From the NCBI GenBank assembly GCA_964559295.1, contig CAZLGO010000017.1, forward strand, positions 1 through 25,371: 25,371 nt of DNA, in the 5' to 3' direction. Both the position numbers and the translations under genes were made by a program. The stretch's first letter is position 1; every line of letters begins with the position of its first letter. Shown in pieces: positions 7,421 to 14,112 of the stretch. This DNA comes from CAZLGO01 sp964559295. Its GTDB lineage: Archaea; Methanobacteriota; Methanobacteria; Methanobacteriales; Methanobacteriaceae. The notes under the pieces were generated by a model. The model had not been told where the DNA came from. It saw nothing but the letters and a program-made list of their open reading frames with translations, and made no database searches.

Positions 7421-8461
7421 TTAGTTGGTGTATACTGCATGATAGCGCTCCCAAGAGCGAGGTATAGGGACGCGAAAGGCTCTTGTGTATGGAAATACGT
7501 GTCTGATTAGAAATCCAATACACTTTCCTCTAATACTCTGCATCTCCTCATTAGTCAAGGTTTCAGTGTTTTCTGACTGCATATTTGTTGAATTTACATT
7601 TGTTGTGTCAGTTACAGGTTCTGATGATGTATTTCCACTGATTTGATTTGTTTCATTATTAATTTGCTCTGTGGTTCCAGTTGCTTGTGTTGAATTCAAT
7701 TCATATGTTTGAGTATTAGAATCACTTATTACTAATGCGTTTCCACTGTAAACTTCACTGAACTTCTCCTTGCTCATCTCAATGTTTCCAAGGGATGGAT
7801 CTGCAAGTAAAACACTACCTTCAGTTACTTCTTTAACTACACTGTAATGCGGCCCGCCATCGATGGTTACATACACTATGTTATTCTTTTTAAGCTCACC
7901 TATTGATAATCTCATGCCAACCGCGTTCAAACCTTTTGCTTTTGCAGCCTGTGCTAAACCGTACGTTGTTGTTCCAGATTCGTCTGTACCTGCAAGGGTT
8001 GCAAGTTCTTGTTCTGTTGCGCTGATTCCCATGTTATTTAGAACTGTTGCCAGTGCAGCAGGTCCACAGTTGTAGTTGGTTGACTGCATGACAACTCCTG
8101 TTGTGTCTATTGCATCTTCTTCTAATTCAACATCTTTTACTACACCTGATATTGGATCATCTTGTGTTAATTCCCCCACAGTTGATGATTCTGCACCTGC
8201 ATCAAAATCTGGAGTAACTATCGTGTTTGAATCAGCGCTTGACATGTCTGCTGATTCAGACGTTGATGTATCAGTTGTTCCTGAGTCTGAACCAGAACAT
8301 GGTGAATCGACTGCTGCTGATGAATCAATTGATCCCAGGCTTGAATCAGCCGCAGTACATCCTGCATCACCACTGCTTGATGTTTCTTCTGCTGCGACTG
8401 CTCCACAAAGTGCTAGTGCGAAACCAAGTGTAAAAACTAATAATACTGCTTGCTTTTTAAT
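7421..8461 (-). CDS. Secreted C39-family peptidase fused to a double-glycine-like leader and cationic C-terminal peptide
   Basis: Read from an ATT codon at 8461, the product is 346 residues. Residues 1-24 form a Sec-type signal peptide (KKQAVLLVFTLGFALALCGAVAA). Residues 25 to about 110 are an acidic Ser/Thr/Asp linker. A C39 papain-fold domain follows with Gln126 (VMQS), Cys132 (NYNCGPAAL), His205 (GPHYSVV) and Asp221 (LADPSLG), so the catalytic set is complete. A second Asn/Thr/Ser/Glu linker leads to LTNEEMQSIRGK (302-313), which has the L-12, E-8, M-7, I-4, G-2 spacing of bacteriocin leaders cut by C39 peptidases, and then a tail of net charge about +5 ending in RVPIPRSWERYHAVYTN. C39 domains normally sit on ABC exporters and cut in trans; here there is no transporter domain, so cleavage in cis after secretion is inferred. 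ATG 8245 would lose the signal peptide. Confidence 0.8.
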   Translation of the reverse strand: MKKQAVLLVFTLGFALALCGAVAAEETSSSGDAGCTAADSSLGSIDSSAAVDSPCSGSDSGTTDTSTSESADMSSADSNTIVTPDFDAGAESSTVGELTQDDPISGVVKDVELEEDAIDTTGVVMQSTNYNCGPAALATVLNNMGISATEQELATLAGTDESGTTTYGLAQAAKAKGLNAVGMRLSIGELKKNNIVYVTIDGGPHYSVVKEVTEGSVLLADPSLGNIEMSKEKFSEVYSGNALVISDSNTQTYELNSTQATGTTEQINNETNQISGNTSSEPVTDTTNVNSTNMQSENTETLTNEEMQSIRGKCIGFLIRHVFPYTRAFRVPIPRSWERYHAVYTN

Positions 8462-8465
8462 ACTT

Positions 8466-8473
8466 TCACCCCC
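8466..8473 (-). promoter_or_regulatory. Ribosome binding site that sets an ATT start
   Basis: The minus strand reads GGGGGTGA, close to the full complement of the archaeal 16S 3' end, then AAGT, then ATT AAA AAG CAA. The 4-base spacer equals that of the DUF1464 gene (AGGTGA, 4 bases, TTG). No ATG, GTG or TTG occurs in this frame between the upstream TAA and the signal peptide; the overlapping GTG is in another frame and soon meets a stop. Confidence 0.6.
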
Positions 8474-8508
8474 TTATTGGTATATCGATATCATGGTATT
8501 TTGATAAA

Positions 8509-8520
8509 ATTTTATTATAT
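8509..8520 (-). promoter_or_regulatory. Possible TATA box for the C39 peptidase gene
   Basis: The minus strand reads ATATAATAAAAT here. Transcription would begin near 8487, giving a short leader of about 25 bases that still contains the GGGGGTGA site. The surrounding region is very AT-rich, so other positions are possible. Confidence 0.4.
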
Positions 8521-8524
8521 ATTA

Positions 8525-8722
8525 TTAATCATTATAAATATTGTTCGTATCGAGGTATATTGTCCACATAAGGGAAGTTTCTGAACGTTTAAAAAACATT
8601 AGGGATAAATTTTGAAATGGTGCAATCAAAAAATAAATCCCCATAGCAATCAAGATCAACCCACTAAAATTCTCAACAATTTCTTTTGTAGCTTTCCCTA
8701 AAGCTTGCAAATTCACCTGCAA
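8525..8722 (-). CDS. Small single-span membrane protein, unknown
   Basis: This is a 65-residue frame starting at TTG 8722 (or at TTG 8710, just after AGGTGA). The N-terminus is amphipathic (LQALGKATKEIVENF), followed by one hydrophobic helix (SGLILIAMGIYFLIAPF) and a short polar tail. It lies upstream of the C39 gene on the same strand and 40 bases after surE. Its general design (short charged N-terminus plus one helix) resembles the MKFLKSC peptides, but the sequence similarity is too weak to call them related. It could be a chance open frame in AT-rich DNA. Confidence 0.45.
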   Translation of the reverse strand: MQVNLQALGKATKEIVENFSGLILIAMGIYFLIAPFQNLSLMFFKRSETSLMWTIYLDTNNIYND

Positions 8723-8762
8723 AAGAGCCCAAAAATTTTAATCAAAATCATATTTCAACTTT

Positions 8763-9539
8763 TTAATCCAGCCAATCTTCCATTACATCCAGATTTGCAG
8801 TAGAGTCTAATGATAAGGGAGTTATTGTGACGCATTTTTCCTTTTTAAGTGTATGTACATCGGTATCTTTCCTATCATCCTCAACTGAGTCTCCAGCTAT
8901 CCAGTAATATGGTCTTCCACGAGGATCAAGCCTCTTTTGAAGATGGATATTGTACATCCTCACTCCAAGCCTTGTTACTTTGATCTTGTGGTGGGATGGT
9001 GAGGAGGGGATGTTCAGATTTAAAAAATCAACGCCTTCTGGGAGTCCTTTTTTTAGGATCATCTTCGCAATTTTTTTGGTTATCTTCTGGGCAAAGGAAA
9101 AATCGAGATCAACATGCCCATCATGAAATTTTATATTACCTCTTGTAACCTGAAGTGAAACTGAAAAGGAAGGTACTCCATGAACTGCAGCTTCCATTGC
9201 AGCTCCAATTGTTCCTGAAGTTGTAAGCTCAGCCATTCCAAGATTTTCCCCAATATTTATTCCAGATATCAAAAGATCTGGTTTTTCATCCACAACTTCA
9301 TAAATTCCAATAATCACAGCATCTGTTGGGGTACCTGAAACCGAATATGCTTCGCTTCCATCTGTTAGAGTTGTTGATGTAACTCTTATTGGCTCGAAAA
9401 GTGATAAAGCATGTCCTATTCCACTTTGCTGTGTTGCTGGTGCCACAACAGTTACCTCTCCAAGGTCTTCTACAGCTTTTTTCGCAGCTATGATCCCTGA
9501 TGAGTTGACACCGTCATCGTTGGTTATTATGATTCTCAT
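8763..9539 (-). CDS. surE: 5'-nucleotidase SurE
   Basis: This 258-residue protein is a metal-dependent nucleoside monophosphate phosphatase (also active on 3'-nucleotides in studied members), proposed to control nucleotide pools under stress. The N-terminal motif MRIIITNDDGVNSSG supplies metal ligands Asp8 and Asp9; Ser39 (QQSGIGH) and Asn95 (SGINIGENLG) complete the site at the positions usual for the family. The SGTPTDAV and TSGTIGAAMEA segments are also typical. The ATG at 9539 has GAGGTGTTCAT upstream. It is divergent from the gene starting at 9670. Confidence 0.96.
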   Translation of the reverse strand: MRIIITNDDGVNSSGIIAAKKAVEDLGEVTVVAPATQQSGIGHALSLFEPIRVTSTTLTDGSEAYSVSGTPTDAVIIGIYEVVDEKPDLLISGINIGENLGMAELTTSGTIGAAMEAAVHGVPSFSVSLQVTRGNIKFHDGHVDLDFSFAQKITKKIAKMILKKGLPEGVDFLNLNIPSSPSHHKIKVTRLGVRMYNIHLQKRLDPRGRPYYWIAGDSVEDDRKDTDVHTLKKEKCVTITPLSLDSTANLDVMEDWLD

Positions 9540-9669
9540 ATGAACACCTCTATATTTTAACCCTCAAAAAGTTTACCTCCCGGGAATGATAGCTGGTAAA
9601 GGAAAAGTATTAATTATAGTTAAAATAAATGATAAACCATGTAGATAGCCATGCAGAAGGTGGGAGAAA

Positions 9670-10428
9670 TTGGAAAAGGATGGGTTGGTTGAATTTGTTG
9701 CAAAGGTCATGGAAGAGTCTGGATTTAAGGTTTATAAAGGTTTTAAGACATCCAGATATATTATAGATATATATGGAATCTTAAGTACAGTTTTAGGAGA
9801 CATTGGTGTTGTGGTTGCATGTAAAGATTACAATGAAAAGTGGAAAGTGGGATTAGATGTTCTAAAAGAGGTAGAAATGATGGCTAAGACTCTCAGAGCA
9901 TCTAAAGTGGTGGTTGTTACAACGTCAAGCTTTACCGAAAACGCGATAAATTATGCAGGAAGAAGAAATATAAAGCTTATAGATAGGGAGGGGCTGATGA
10001 ATTTAGGTAAATTATTTTCAGATAGGAGTATGCAAGAAGATATAATAGAGGCTGAAGAATATACACCGAAACCAGAACCAAAAAAAAGAACAATGTTTTT
10101 AAAACACGAAAAAAGAGATCTACTGCTTAGAGGAAAGAAAAAAGAAATCGGTGCTATGATAATACCTAAAATTAAAGGACTTTTGAGTAGTGTAATAACC
10201 ATTGTTGCAATTGTTTTGTTGACATCATCCACAATAGCGTATGTTATAGAAAGCCTAAAAAAGGCAACTATGGCTGAATTGGGGATTATAAAAATCTTTT
10301 CTTCGATGTTGTTATCATATGGACTGGTTTTTATGGTAGATAGGGATATGATTATGACTTTGGTGAAAGGAAGCACTGTTTTTTTCATATCCCTGCTGGT
10401 ATACGTAATTTTGGCAATAATTTGGTAA
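9670..10428 (+). CDS. Membrane-anchored Mrr/restriction-endonuclease-fold protein, active site possibly altered
   Basis: This 252-residue protein has an N-terminal domain (about 1-115) with the pattern of the Mrr-like nuclease fold: a helix (LVEFVAKVMEESGF), Asp33 (YIIDIYG), the VVVACKDYNEKW strand with Lys52, and VVVVTTSSFTENAINYAGRRNIKLIDREGL, which matches the usual Mrr end. The Glu/Gln expected two residues before Lys52 is Ala50, so nuclease activity is doubtful. A basic linker (134-170) leads to three hydrophobic segments (171-193, 204-223, 234-252). The start is TTG 9670 with GGTGGGAG upstream. The stop lies one base from the 3' end of the oppositely oriented tRNA-Val. Similar membrane-anchored Mrr-like proteins exist in methanogens; their role is unknown to me. 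Confidence 0.7.
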   Translation: MEKDGLVEFVAKVMEESGFKVYKGFKTSRYIIDIYGILSTVLGDIGVVVACKDYNEKWKVGLDVLKEVEMMAKTLRASKVVVVTTSSFTENAINYAGRRNIKLIDREGLMNLGKLFSDRSMQEDIIEAEEYTPKPEPKKRTMFLKHEKRDLLLRGKKKEIGAMIIPKIKGLLSSVITIVAIVLLTSSTIAYVIESLKKATMAELGIIKIFSSMLLSYGLVFMVDRDMIMTLVKGSTVFFISLLVYVILAIIW

Positions 10429-10429
10429 A

Positions 10430-10502
10430 TGGGCCCGCCGAGATTCGAACTCGGGATCACCTCGTTGTAAGCGAGGTATCCTAACCCCTAGACCACGGGC
10501 CC
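10430..10502 (-). tRNA. tRNA-Val (anticodon UAC)
   Basis: The minus strand folds as a full cloverleaf of 73 bases: acceptor GGGCCCG/CGGGCCC, U8, a D arm containing AGGGGTTAGG, anticodon stem CCTCG/CGAGG with loop CTTACAA (anticodon TAC, reading GUA and related valine codons), and T arm CCGAG-TTCGAAT-CTCGG. The discriminator base is A and the CCA end is not encoded. No intron is seen. Confidence 0.97.
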
Positions 10503-10520
10503 CTTTTGATTATGGTTTGT

Positions 10521-10532
10521 TTTATATATAAA
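10521..10532 (-). promoter_or_regulatory. TATA box of tRNA-Val
   Basis: The minus strand reads TTTATATATAAA, centred about 24 bases before the mature tRNA 5' end, which is the usual distance for an archaeal promoter of a tRNA with little or no leader. Confidence 0.65.
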
Positions 10533-10540
10533 CTTTCTGA

Positions 10541-10570
10541 CAACCTTTCAGAACAACCTTTGATAGGTTG
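10541..10570. repeat. Dispersed CAACCTTT/AAAGGTTG hairpin repeat, copy near tRNA-Val
   Basis: CAACCT (10554-10559) pairs with AGGTTG (10565-10570), followed by ATCAAAA; another CAACCTTT begins at 10541. On the minus strand this reads TTTTGATCAACCT, the same entry motif seen before the stems at 3730 and 25287. It sits between the FkbM gene and the tRNA. Confidence 0.6.
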
Positions 10571-10582
10571 ATCAAAAAAATA

Positions 10583-11281
10583 TTATTCAACCTTTTTCGC
10601 ATAAACAATAGGTACAAAGGCTTCAATAGCTCTATAAGGACTTGCTGCGACTTGCTGTATCTGAACCTCAAATCCTCTCTTTAGAAGAAATCTTGTTATT
10701 TCGTGGGGTTGCAGAGGTGTATGATATGCTGCAATAGCTATAGCCGGGTTTTGTTTTAGTGTTTTGTTTGCACCACTTAAAACATTAAGTTCTGCCCCCT
10801 CTGCATCAATTTTGATAAAATCAGGCTTGAGGTCAAGATCCTTTAGTAATTTGTCTAAGGTTGTTGTTTCAACTTCAATTGAATTTAGACTTCTAAAAAA
10901 TACTGTAGAATGAGCTATTATTGTAGGTGATAGATACAGCTTGGCTTTGCCAATCTTATCAGAAATAGCTTTGTTTATGGTTATGACATTTTTGTATTTA
11001 TTATGTCCTACATTCTTTTTTAATAGCTTAAAGCTGCTTGGGTATGGTTCAATACCAATTATTTTCCCATCTACAACATGTCGAGCTACCCTTAAAGTAA
11101 AAACCCCTATATGAGCACCAACATCAACTACAACATCGTCCTCATTGATCTTTAAAAAATCGTAGTGTCCATATTCATAGATGTCTCGGACTACATCTGG
11201 TTCCCCTTGGGCAAAAGGTCTAAAGACCAATTTATTTCCATCTGGCAGAAGTACTTGGGATTCGATATCTTTAACTTGCAT
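10583..11281 (-). CDS. FkbM-family SAM-dependent methyltransferase
   Basis: This 232-residue protein has the class I methyltransferase glycine motif VVDVGAHIGVFTLRVA (residues 51-66), the acidic GIEPYPSS strand (76-83), and the FkbM signature FIKIDAEGAELNVLSGA (155-171). FkbM enzymes methylate hydroxyl groups on sugars or small molecules; many archaeal members lie near surface-glycan genes, but no such genes are adjacent here, so the substrate is unknown. The ATG at 11281 has no ribosome binding site and a TATA-like element is centred about 30 bases upstream, so the message may be leaderless. It is divergent from ilvE. Confidence 0.85.
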   Translation of the reverse strand: MQVKDIESQVLLPDGNKLVFRPFAQGEPDVVRDIYEYGHYDFLKINEDDVVVDVGAHIGVFTLRVARHVVDGKIIGIEPYPSSFKLLKKNVGHNKYKNVITINKAISDKIGKAKLYLSPTIIAHSTVFFRSLNSIEVETTTLDKLLKDLDLKPDFIKIDAEGAELNVLSGANKTLKQNPAIAIAAYHTPLQPHEITRFLLKRGFEVQIQQVAASPYRAIEAFVPIVYAKKVE

Positions 11282-11282
11282 G

Positions 11283-11320
11283 TTTATATATTAGATCAAA
11301 ATTGATTTATAATATTAAGA
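11283..11320. promoter_or_regulatory. Overlapping divergent promoters of the FkbM gene and ilvE
   Basis: On the plus strand TTTATATATTAG (11283-11294) is placed to start ilvE transcription near 11310, leaving a leader of about 30 bases with a GAGGGAGA site. On the minus strand TATTATAAAT (about 11306-11315) is placed to start FkbM transcription at or just before its ATG. The two elements interleave, so occupancy of one could block the other. Confidence 0.45.
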
Positions 11321-11339
11321 AACAAAAAGAGGGAGATTC

Positions 11340-12263
11340 ATGGAATGGAGTGAATCTGGAAAAATATGGTTTAATGGAGAATTTGTCAATTGGAAGGACG
11401 CTAAGATACATGTTTTATCTCACGTTGTTCACTATGGTTCGAGTGTCTTTGAGGGAATTCGATGTTACAATACAAAAAAAGGTTCCGCCATTTTCCGCTT
11501 AAGGGAACATATAAAAAGATTATTTGATTCTGCCAAGATTTACAGGATGGATATACCATATTCTGAAGATGAGATATGTGATGCTATCATTGAAACCATA
11601 AGAATCAACAAATTAAAGGAATGTTACATAAGACCTGTTGTCTTTAGGGGATACAAAGAGCTGGGTGTAAATCCTCTTTCATGTCCTCTTGAGACTGTCA
11701 TTGCTGTGTGGGAATGGGGAAAGTATCTTGGAAAAGAGGCTCTCGAGCAAGGTGTAGATGTAGGTATCTCATCATGGCGTCGCATGGCACCAGGTACGCT
11801 TCCCAACATGGCAAAGGTTGGAGCAAATTACATGAATTCTCAACTGGTAAAGATGGAAGCAATTTACCTAAACTACCATGAAGGCATAATATTGGATTAC
11901 AATGGAATGGTAAGTGAGGGAAGTGGAGAAAACATCTTTGTAGTTAAGGATGGAGTGTTGTATACTCCCCCCATATCATCTTCTATCCTTGTTGGGATTA
12001 CAAGAGACTCGGTAATCAAATTGGCAAAGGATATGGGTCTTAGCGTAAGGGAGGAACCAATACCACGGGAGATGCTTTACATTGCAGATGAGGTGTTCTT
12101 AACTGGTACAGCTGCTGAAGTTACACCAATTAGATCCATTGACAAGATAAAAATTGGCACTGGTGAGAGGGGAAAGATAACAGAGAAACTGCAAAGAAAG
12201 TTTTTCGACGTAATCCATGGAATAGATGAGGATAAATATAATTGGCTGACTTTTGTAGATTAG
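11340..12263 (+). CDS. ilvE: Branched-chain amino acid aminotransferase (fold-type IV PLP enzyme)
   Basis: This 307-residue enzyme transfers the amino group between glutamate and the 2-oxo acids of valine, leucine and isoleucine, the last step of the pathway begun by ilvBNC. The N-terminal GKIWFNGEFVNWKDAKIHVLSHVVHYGSSVFEGIRCY is characteristic. The PLP-binding Lys is Lys159 (MAKVGANYMNSQL), the phosphate-cup region is VSEGSGENIFVV, and FLTGTAAEVTPI gives the C-terminal signature. GAGGGAGA lies 4 bases before the ATG. It stands apart from the other ilv genes, with its own promoter. Confidence 0.96.
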   Translation: MEWSESGKIWFNGEFVNWKDAKIHVLSHVVHYGSSVFEGIRCYNTKKGSAIFRLREHIKRLFDSAKIYRMDIPYSEDEICDAIIETIRINKLKECYIRPVVFRGYKELGVNPLSCPLETVIAVWEWGKYLGKEALEQGVDVGISSWRRMAPGTLPNMAKVGANYMNSQLVKMEAIYLNYHEGIILDYNGMVSEGSGENIFVVKDGVLYTPPISSSILVGITRDSVIKLAKDMGLSVREEPIPREMLYIADEVFLTGTAAEVTPIRSIDKIKIGTGERGKITEKLQRKFFDVIHGIDEDKYNWLTFVD

Positions 12264-12278
12264 ATGTTATCTTAGTAG

Positions 12279-12298
12279 TTATAACTTAGAAGTTATAA
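12279..12298. promoter_or_regulatory. Perfect inverted repeat upstream of uppP (possible operator)
   Basis: TTATAACTTAGAAGTTATAA consists of two perfect 9-base arms around AG. It is followed by AAGTTATAAATTAAAC and AAGTGATAAG, which repeat its right arm imperfectly. It lies 40 bases before the uppP ATG and overlaps the only TATA-like sequence there, which is where a repressor dimer would act. The low complexity makes a chance palindrome possible. Confidence 0.4.
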
Positions 12299-12337
12299 GT
12301 TATAAATTAAACTTTAGAAGTGATAAGTAGTGATGAG

Positions 12338-13168
12338 ATGGGGATAATCGAAGCTTTGATTCTGGGGATAGTTCAGGGATTAACAGAATTTTTACCTATA
12401 AGCAGCTCTGCGCACCTTGTTTTCGTGCCAGAAATATTGGGTGTCAAATCAAGCGTTGCATTTGATGTTTTTCTGCATTTGGGTACTCTTATAGCTGTTT
12501 TTTGGTACTTCTGGAGCGATATATTAGAAATGATAAAGGCATTTCTTTCAAGCCTTGTTCAACTTAGATCAATGGAGGTTTTTCAACAAGGGCTAAGGGA
12601 CGATCCATTCAAAAGACTTGCATGGCTTATAGTTGTGGGAAGCATTCCCACTGCATTGATGGGTTATCTATTTAAAGACTTATTTGAAGGTTTATTTGAA
12701 TCTGTACAATACGCTGCAATTTTTTTAATAATAACTGGTTTTCTTCTTTTAGCTGGTGAAAAATGGGCCAAAGGCCATAAAGATGTGGGTGAGATAACAT
12801 TCAAAAATGCAATAGCGGTAGGTATTGCTCAGGGCTGTGCCATAGCTCCAGGGATCTCAAGATCTGGTGCCACCATTGTGACAGGCCTATTTTGTGGGTT
12901 TGAACGAGAATTATCAGCCAGATTTGCATTCCTGCTTGCTATGCCTGCCATTGTAGGTGCTGTTCTTGTGAAAATCAAGGACATGTTTGCAGAGGGTTTT
13001 TATGGCACAGATCTCTTAGTATTCGCAGCAGGCACATTTGCAGCGGTGATTTCAGGTTATTTTACAATCAAATGGATGTTAAAGATCTTAAGAGAAAAAA
13101 ACATGATGATTTTTGCTTATTATTGCTGGATCGTAGGGGCAATTGCATTGATCCTAACTATACGTTGA
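12338..13168 (+). CDS. uppP: Undecaprenyl-diphosphatase family (BacA/UppP) membrane phosphatase
   Basis: This 276-residue polytopic protein carries both signature blocks of the family: QGLTEFLPISSSAHL near the N-terminus, with the catalytic Glu, and APGISRSGATIVTGLFCGF in the second half, with the catalytic Arg. It dephosphorylates polyprenyl diphosphate to recycle lipid carrier; in Methanobacteriales this would serve pseudomurein synthesis and protein glycosylation. The frame could open at GTG 12320, but ATG 12338 gives the usual MGIIEALILGIVQGLTEF start. Its 3' end overlaps that of the convergent exchanger gene by 11 bases. Confidence 0.93.
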   Translation: MGIIEALILGIVQGLTEFLPISSSAHLVFVPEILGVKSSVAFDVFLHLGTLIAVFWYFWSDILEMIKAFLSSLVQLRSMEVFQQGLRDDPFKRLAWLIVVGSIPTALMGYLFKDLFEGLFESVQYAAIFLIITGFLLLAGEKWAKGHKDVGEITFKNAIAVGIAQGCAIAPGISRSGATIVTGLFCGFERELSARFAFLLAMPAIVGAVLVKIKDMFAEGFYGTDLLVFAAGTFAAVISGYFTIKWMLKILREKNMMIFAYYCWIVGAIALILTIR

Positions 13169-14093
13169 TTCTCGTTACAATCAAAAACAAAATATAGATA
13201 GATATCAAAAGTAGGGCTCTCTGGCGTGTGATTCCTTTTTTGCTTGTGATAAGCATGGTAAAGGAAAAAAGAATTATTATCAAAAAAAGAGAGGTTAATT
13301 TAAACATGTAAAAATTCACGATCAAAATGGGATTTATCAATGCCACAACCCCCAAAACCAGAGTAGAATTTGCTACTGTGCTTCCCATCAGATCCCCAAT
13401 TGCCATGTGTTTGTATCCATGTAACATCGCTACACTTTCAAATACTAGTTCAGGAAGTGAAGTACCAAAAGAAACCATAAAGATTCCCACAGCCAAAAGT
13501 GGGATTCCAATTTCAACGGCAACCGATGAAGCGTAATAAATCAAATATTTTGCACTGAACAGGAGCGAAATTACGCCTGCCGCAAACAAAAAACAACTCC
13601 TTAAAAAATCAATTCTTGTTATTTTATTCTCTAATTCAAAATTCCTCTTCCTCCTAAATAGCAGCATAATATAAAATATAAAGACAGCAAGTAAGATTAT
13701 TCCATCTAATCTAGATAATCTTTGATCCAATGCCAGAAAGATTGGTAATAGGGCAATAATAAACATATATTTGGAATCTCCCCTTACCACATCATTTTTA
13801 AATGCCATACCACCAGATAAGAATGTTACAATCCCAATTACTAAAGTTAAATTTATGATATTGGATCCCAGGATATCACCAAAAGAGAGTATGGGTACTC
13901 CAGCTAAAGCAGACTCAATACCAACTACAAATTCAGGGATAGTTGTTGATATAGCCATTATGATAAATCCGGCGGTAAAATGCTCCAATTTCAAATATGA
14001 AGTTATTTTAGAGAGAGTTCTTGTGGTAAGGATGCCGCTTAGTACCAGGACTATCAAAAGAAAAACAAATATCGAAATGTCAAAGATCATCAT
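13158..14093 (-). CDS. Na+/Ca2+ exchanger family (CaCA, YrbG-like) membrane protein
   Basis: This protein of about 311 residues has roughly ten membrane helices in two inverted repeats. Each holds an alpha motif: STTIPEFVVGI with GDILGSNIINLTLV in the first, and SFGTSLPELVFE with GDLMGSTVANSTLVLG in the second, matching the ion-binding Glu/Asn/Ser sites of the CaCA superfamily. It probably exchanges cations across the cytoplasmic membrane; the ion is not known. A GTG at 14102 also opens the frame, but ATG 14093 is preferred because GTGAG then serves as ribosome site. It follows the Lhr helicase gene by about 19 bases and is probably co-transcribed. Confidence 0.9.
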   Translation of the reverse strand: MMIFDISIFVFLLIVLVLSGILTTRTLSKITSYLKLEHFTAGFIIMAISTTIPEFVVGIESALAGVPILSFGDILGSNIINLTLVIGIVTFLSGGMAFKNDVVRGDSKYMFIIALLPIFLALDQRLSRLDGIILLAVFIFYIMLLFRRKRNFELENKITRIDFLRSCFLFAAGVISLLFSAKYLIYYASSVAVEIGIPLLAVGIFMVSFGTSLPELVFESVAMLHGYKHMAIGDLMGSTVANSTLVLGVVALINPILIVNFYMFKLTSLFLIIILFSFTMLITSKKGITRQRALLLISIYILFLIVTRINV

Positions 14094-14112
14094 ATCGCTC
14101 ACTTTAGTGTTT

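Noticed and set aside
6246..8461. CRISPR array or tandem DNA repeat array
   Set aside because: The repeats are coding duplications of different lengths at irregular spacing, not short direct repeats with uniform spacers.
7421..8461. Lipoprotein reading of the signal peptide (ALALCGAV)
   Set aside because: The residue before Cys is Leu, which does not fit the lipobox, and AVAA-EE gives a good signal peptidase I site.
7863..8504. Plus-strand open frames opposite the C39 gene
   Set aside because: They arise from the repetitive Ser/Thr/Asp codons of the linker on the minus strand, have no ribosome sites, and show no recognisable domain.
10430..10502. tRNA-adjacent integration site for the accessory island
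   Set aside because: The island at 5.8-8.7 kb is separated from the tRNA by surE and the Mrr-like gene, no integrase is present, and no second copy of the tRNA 3' end was noticed.
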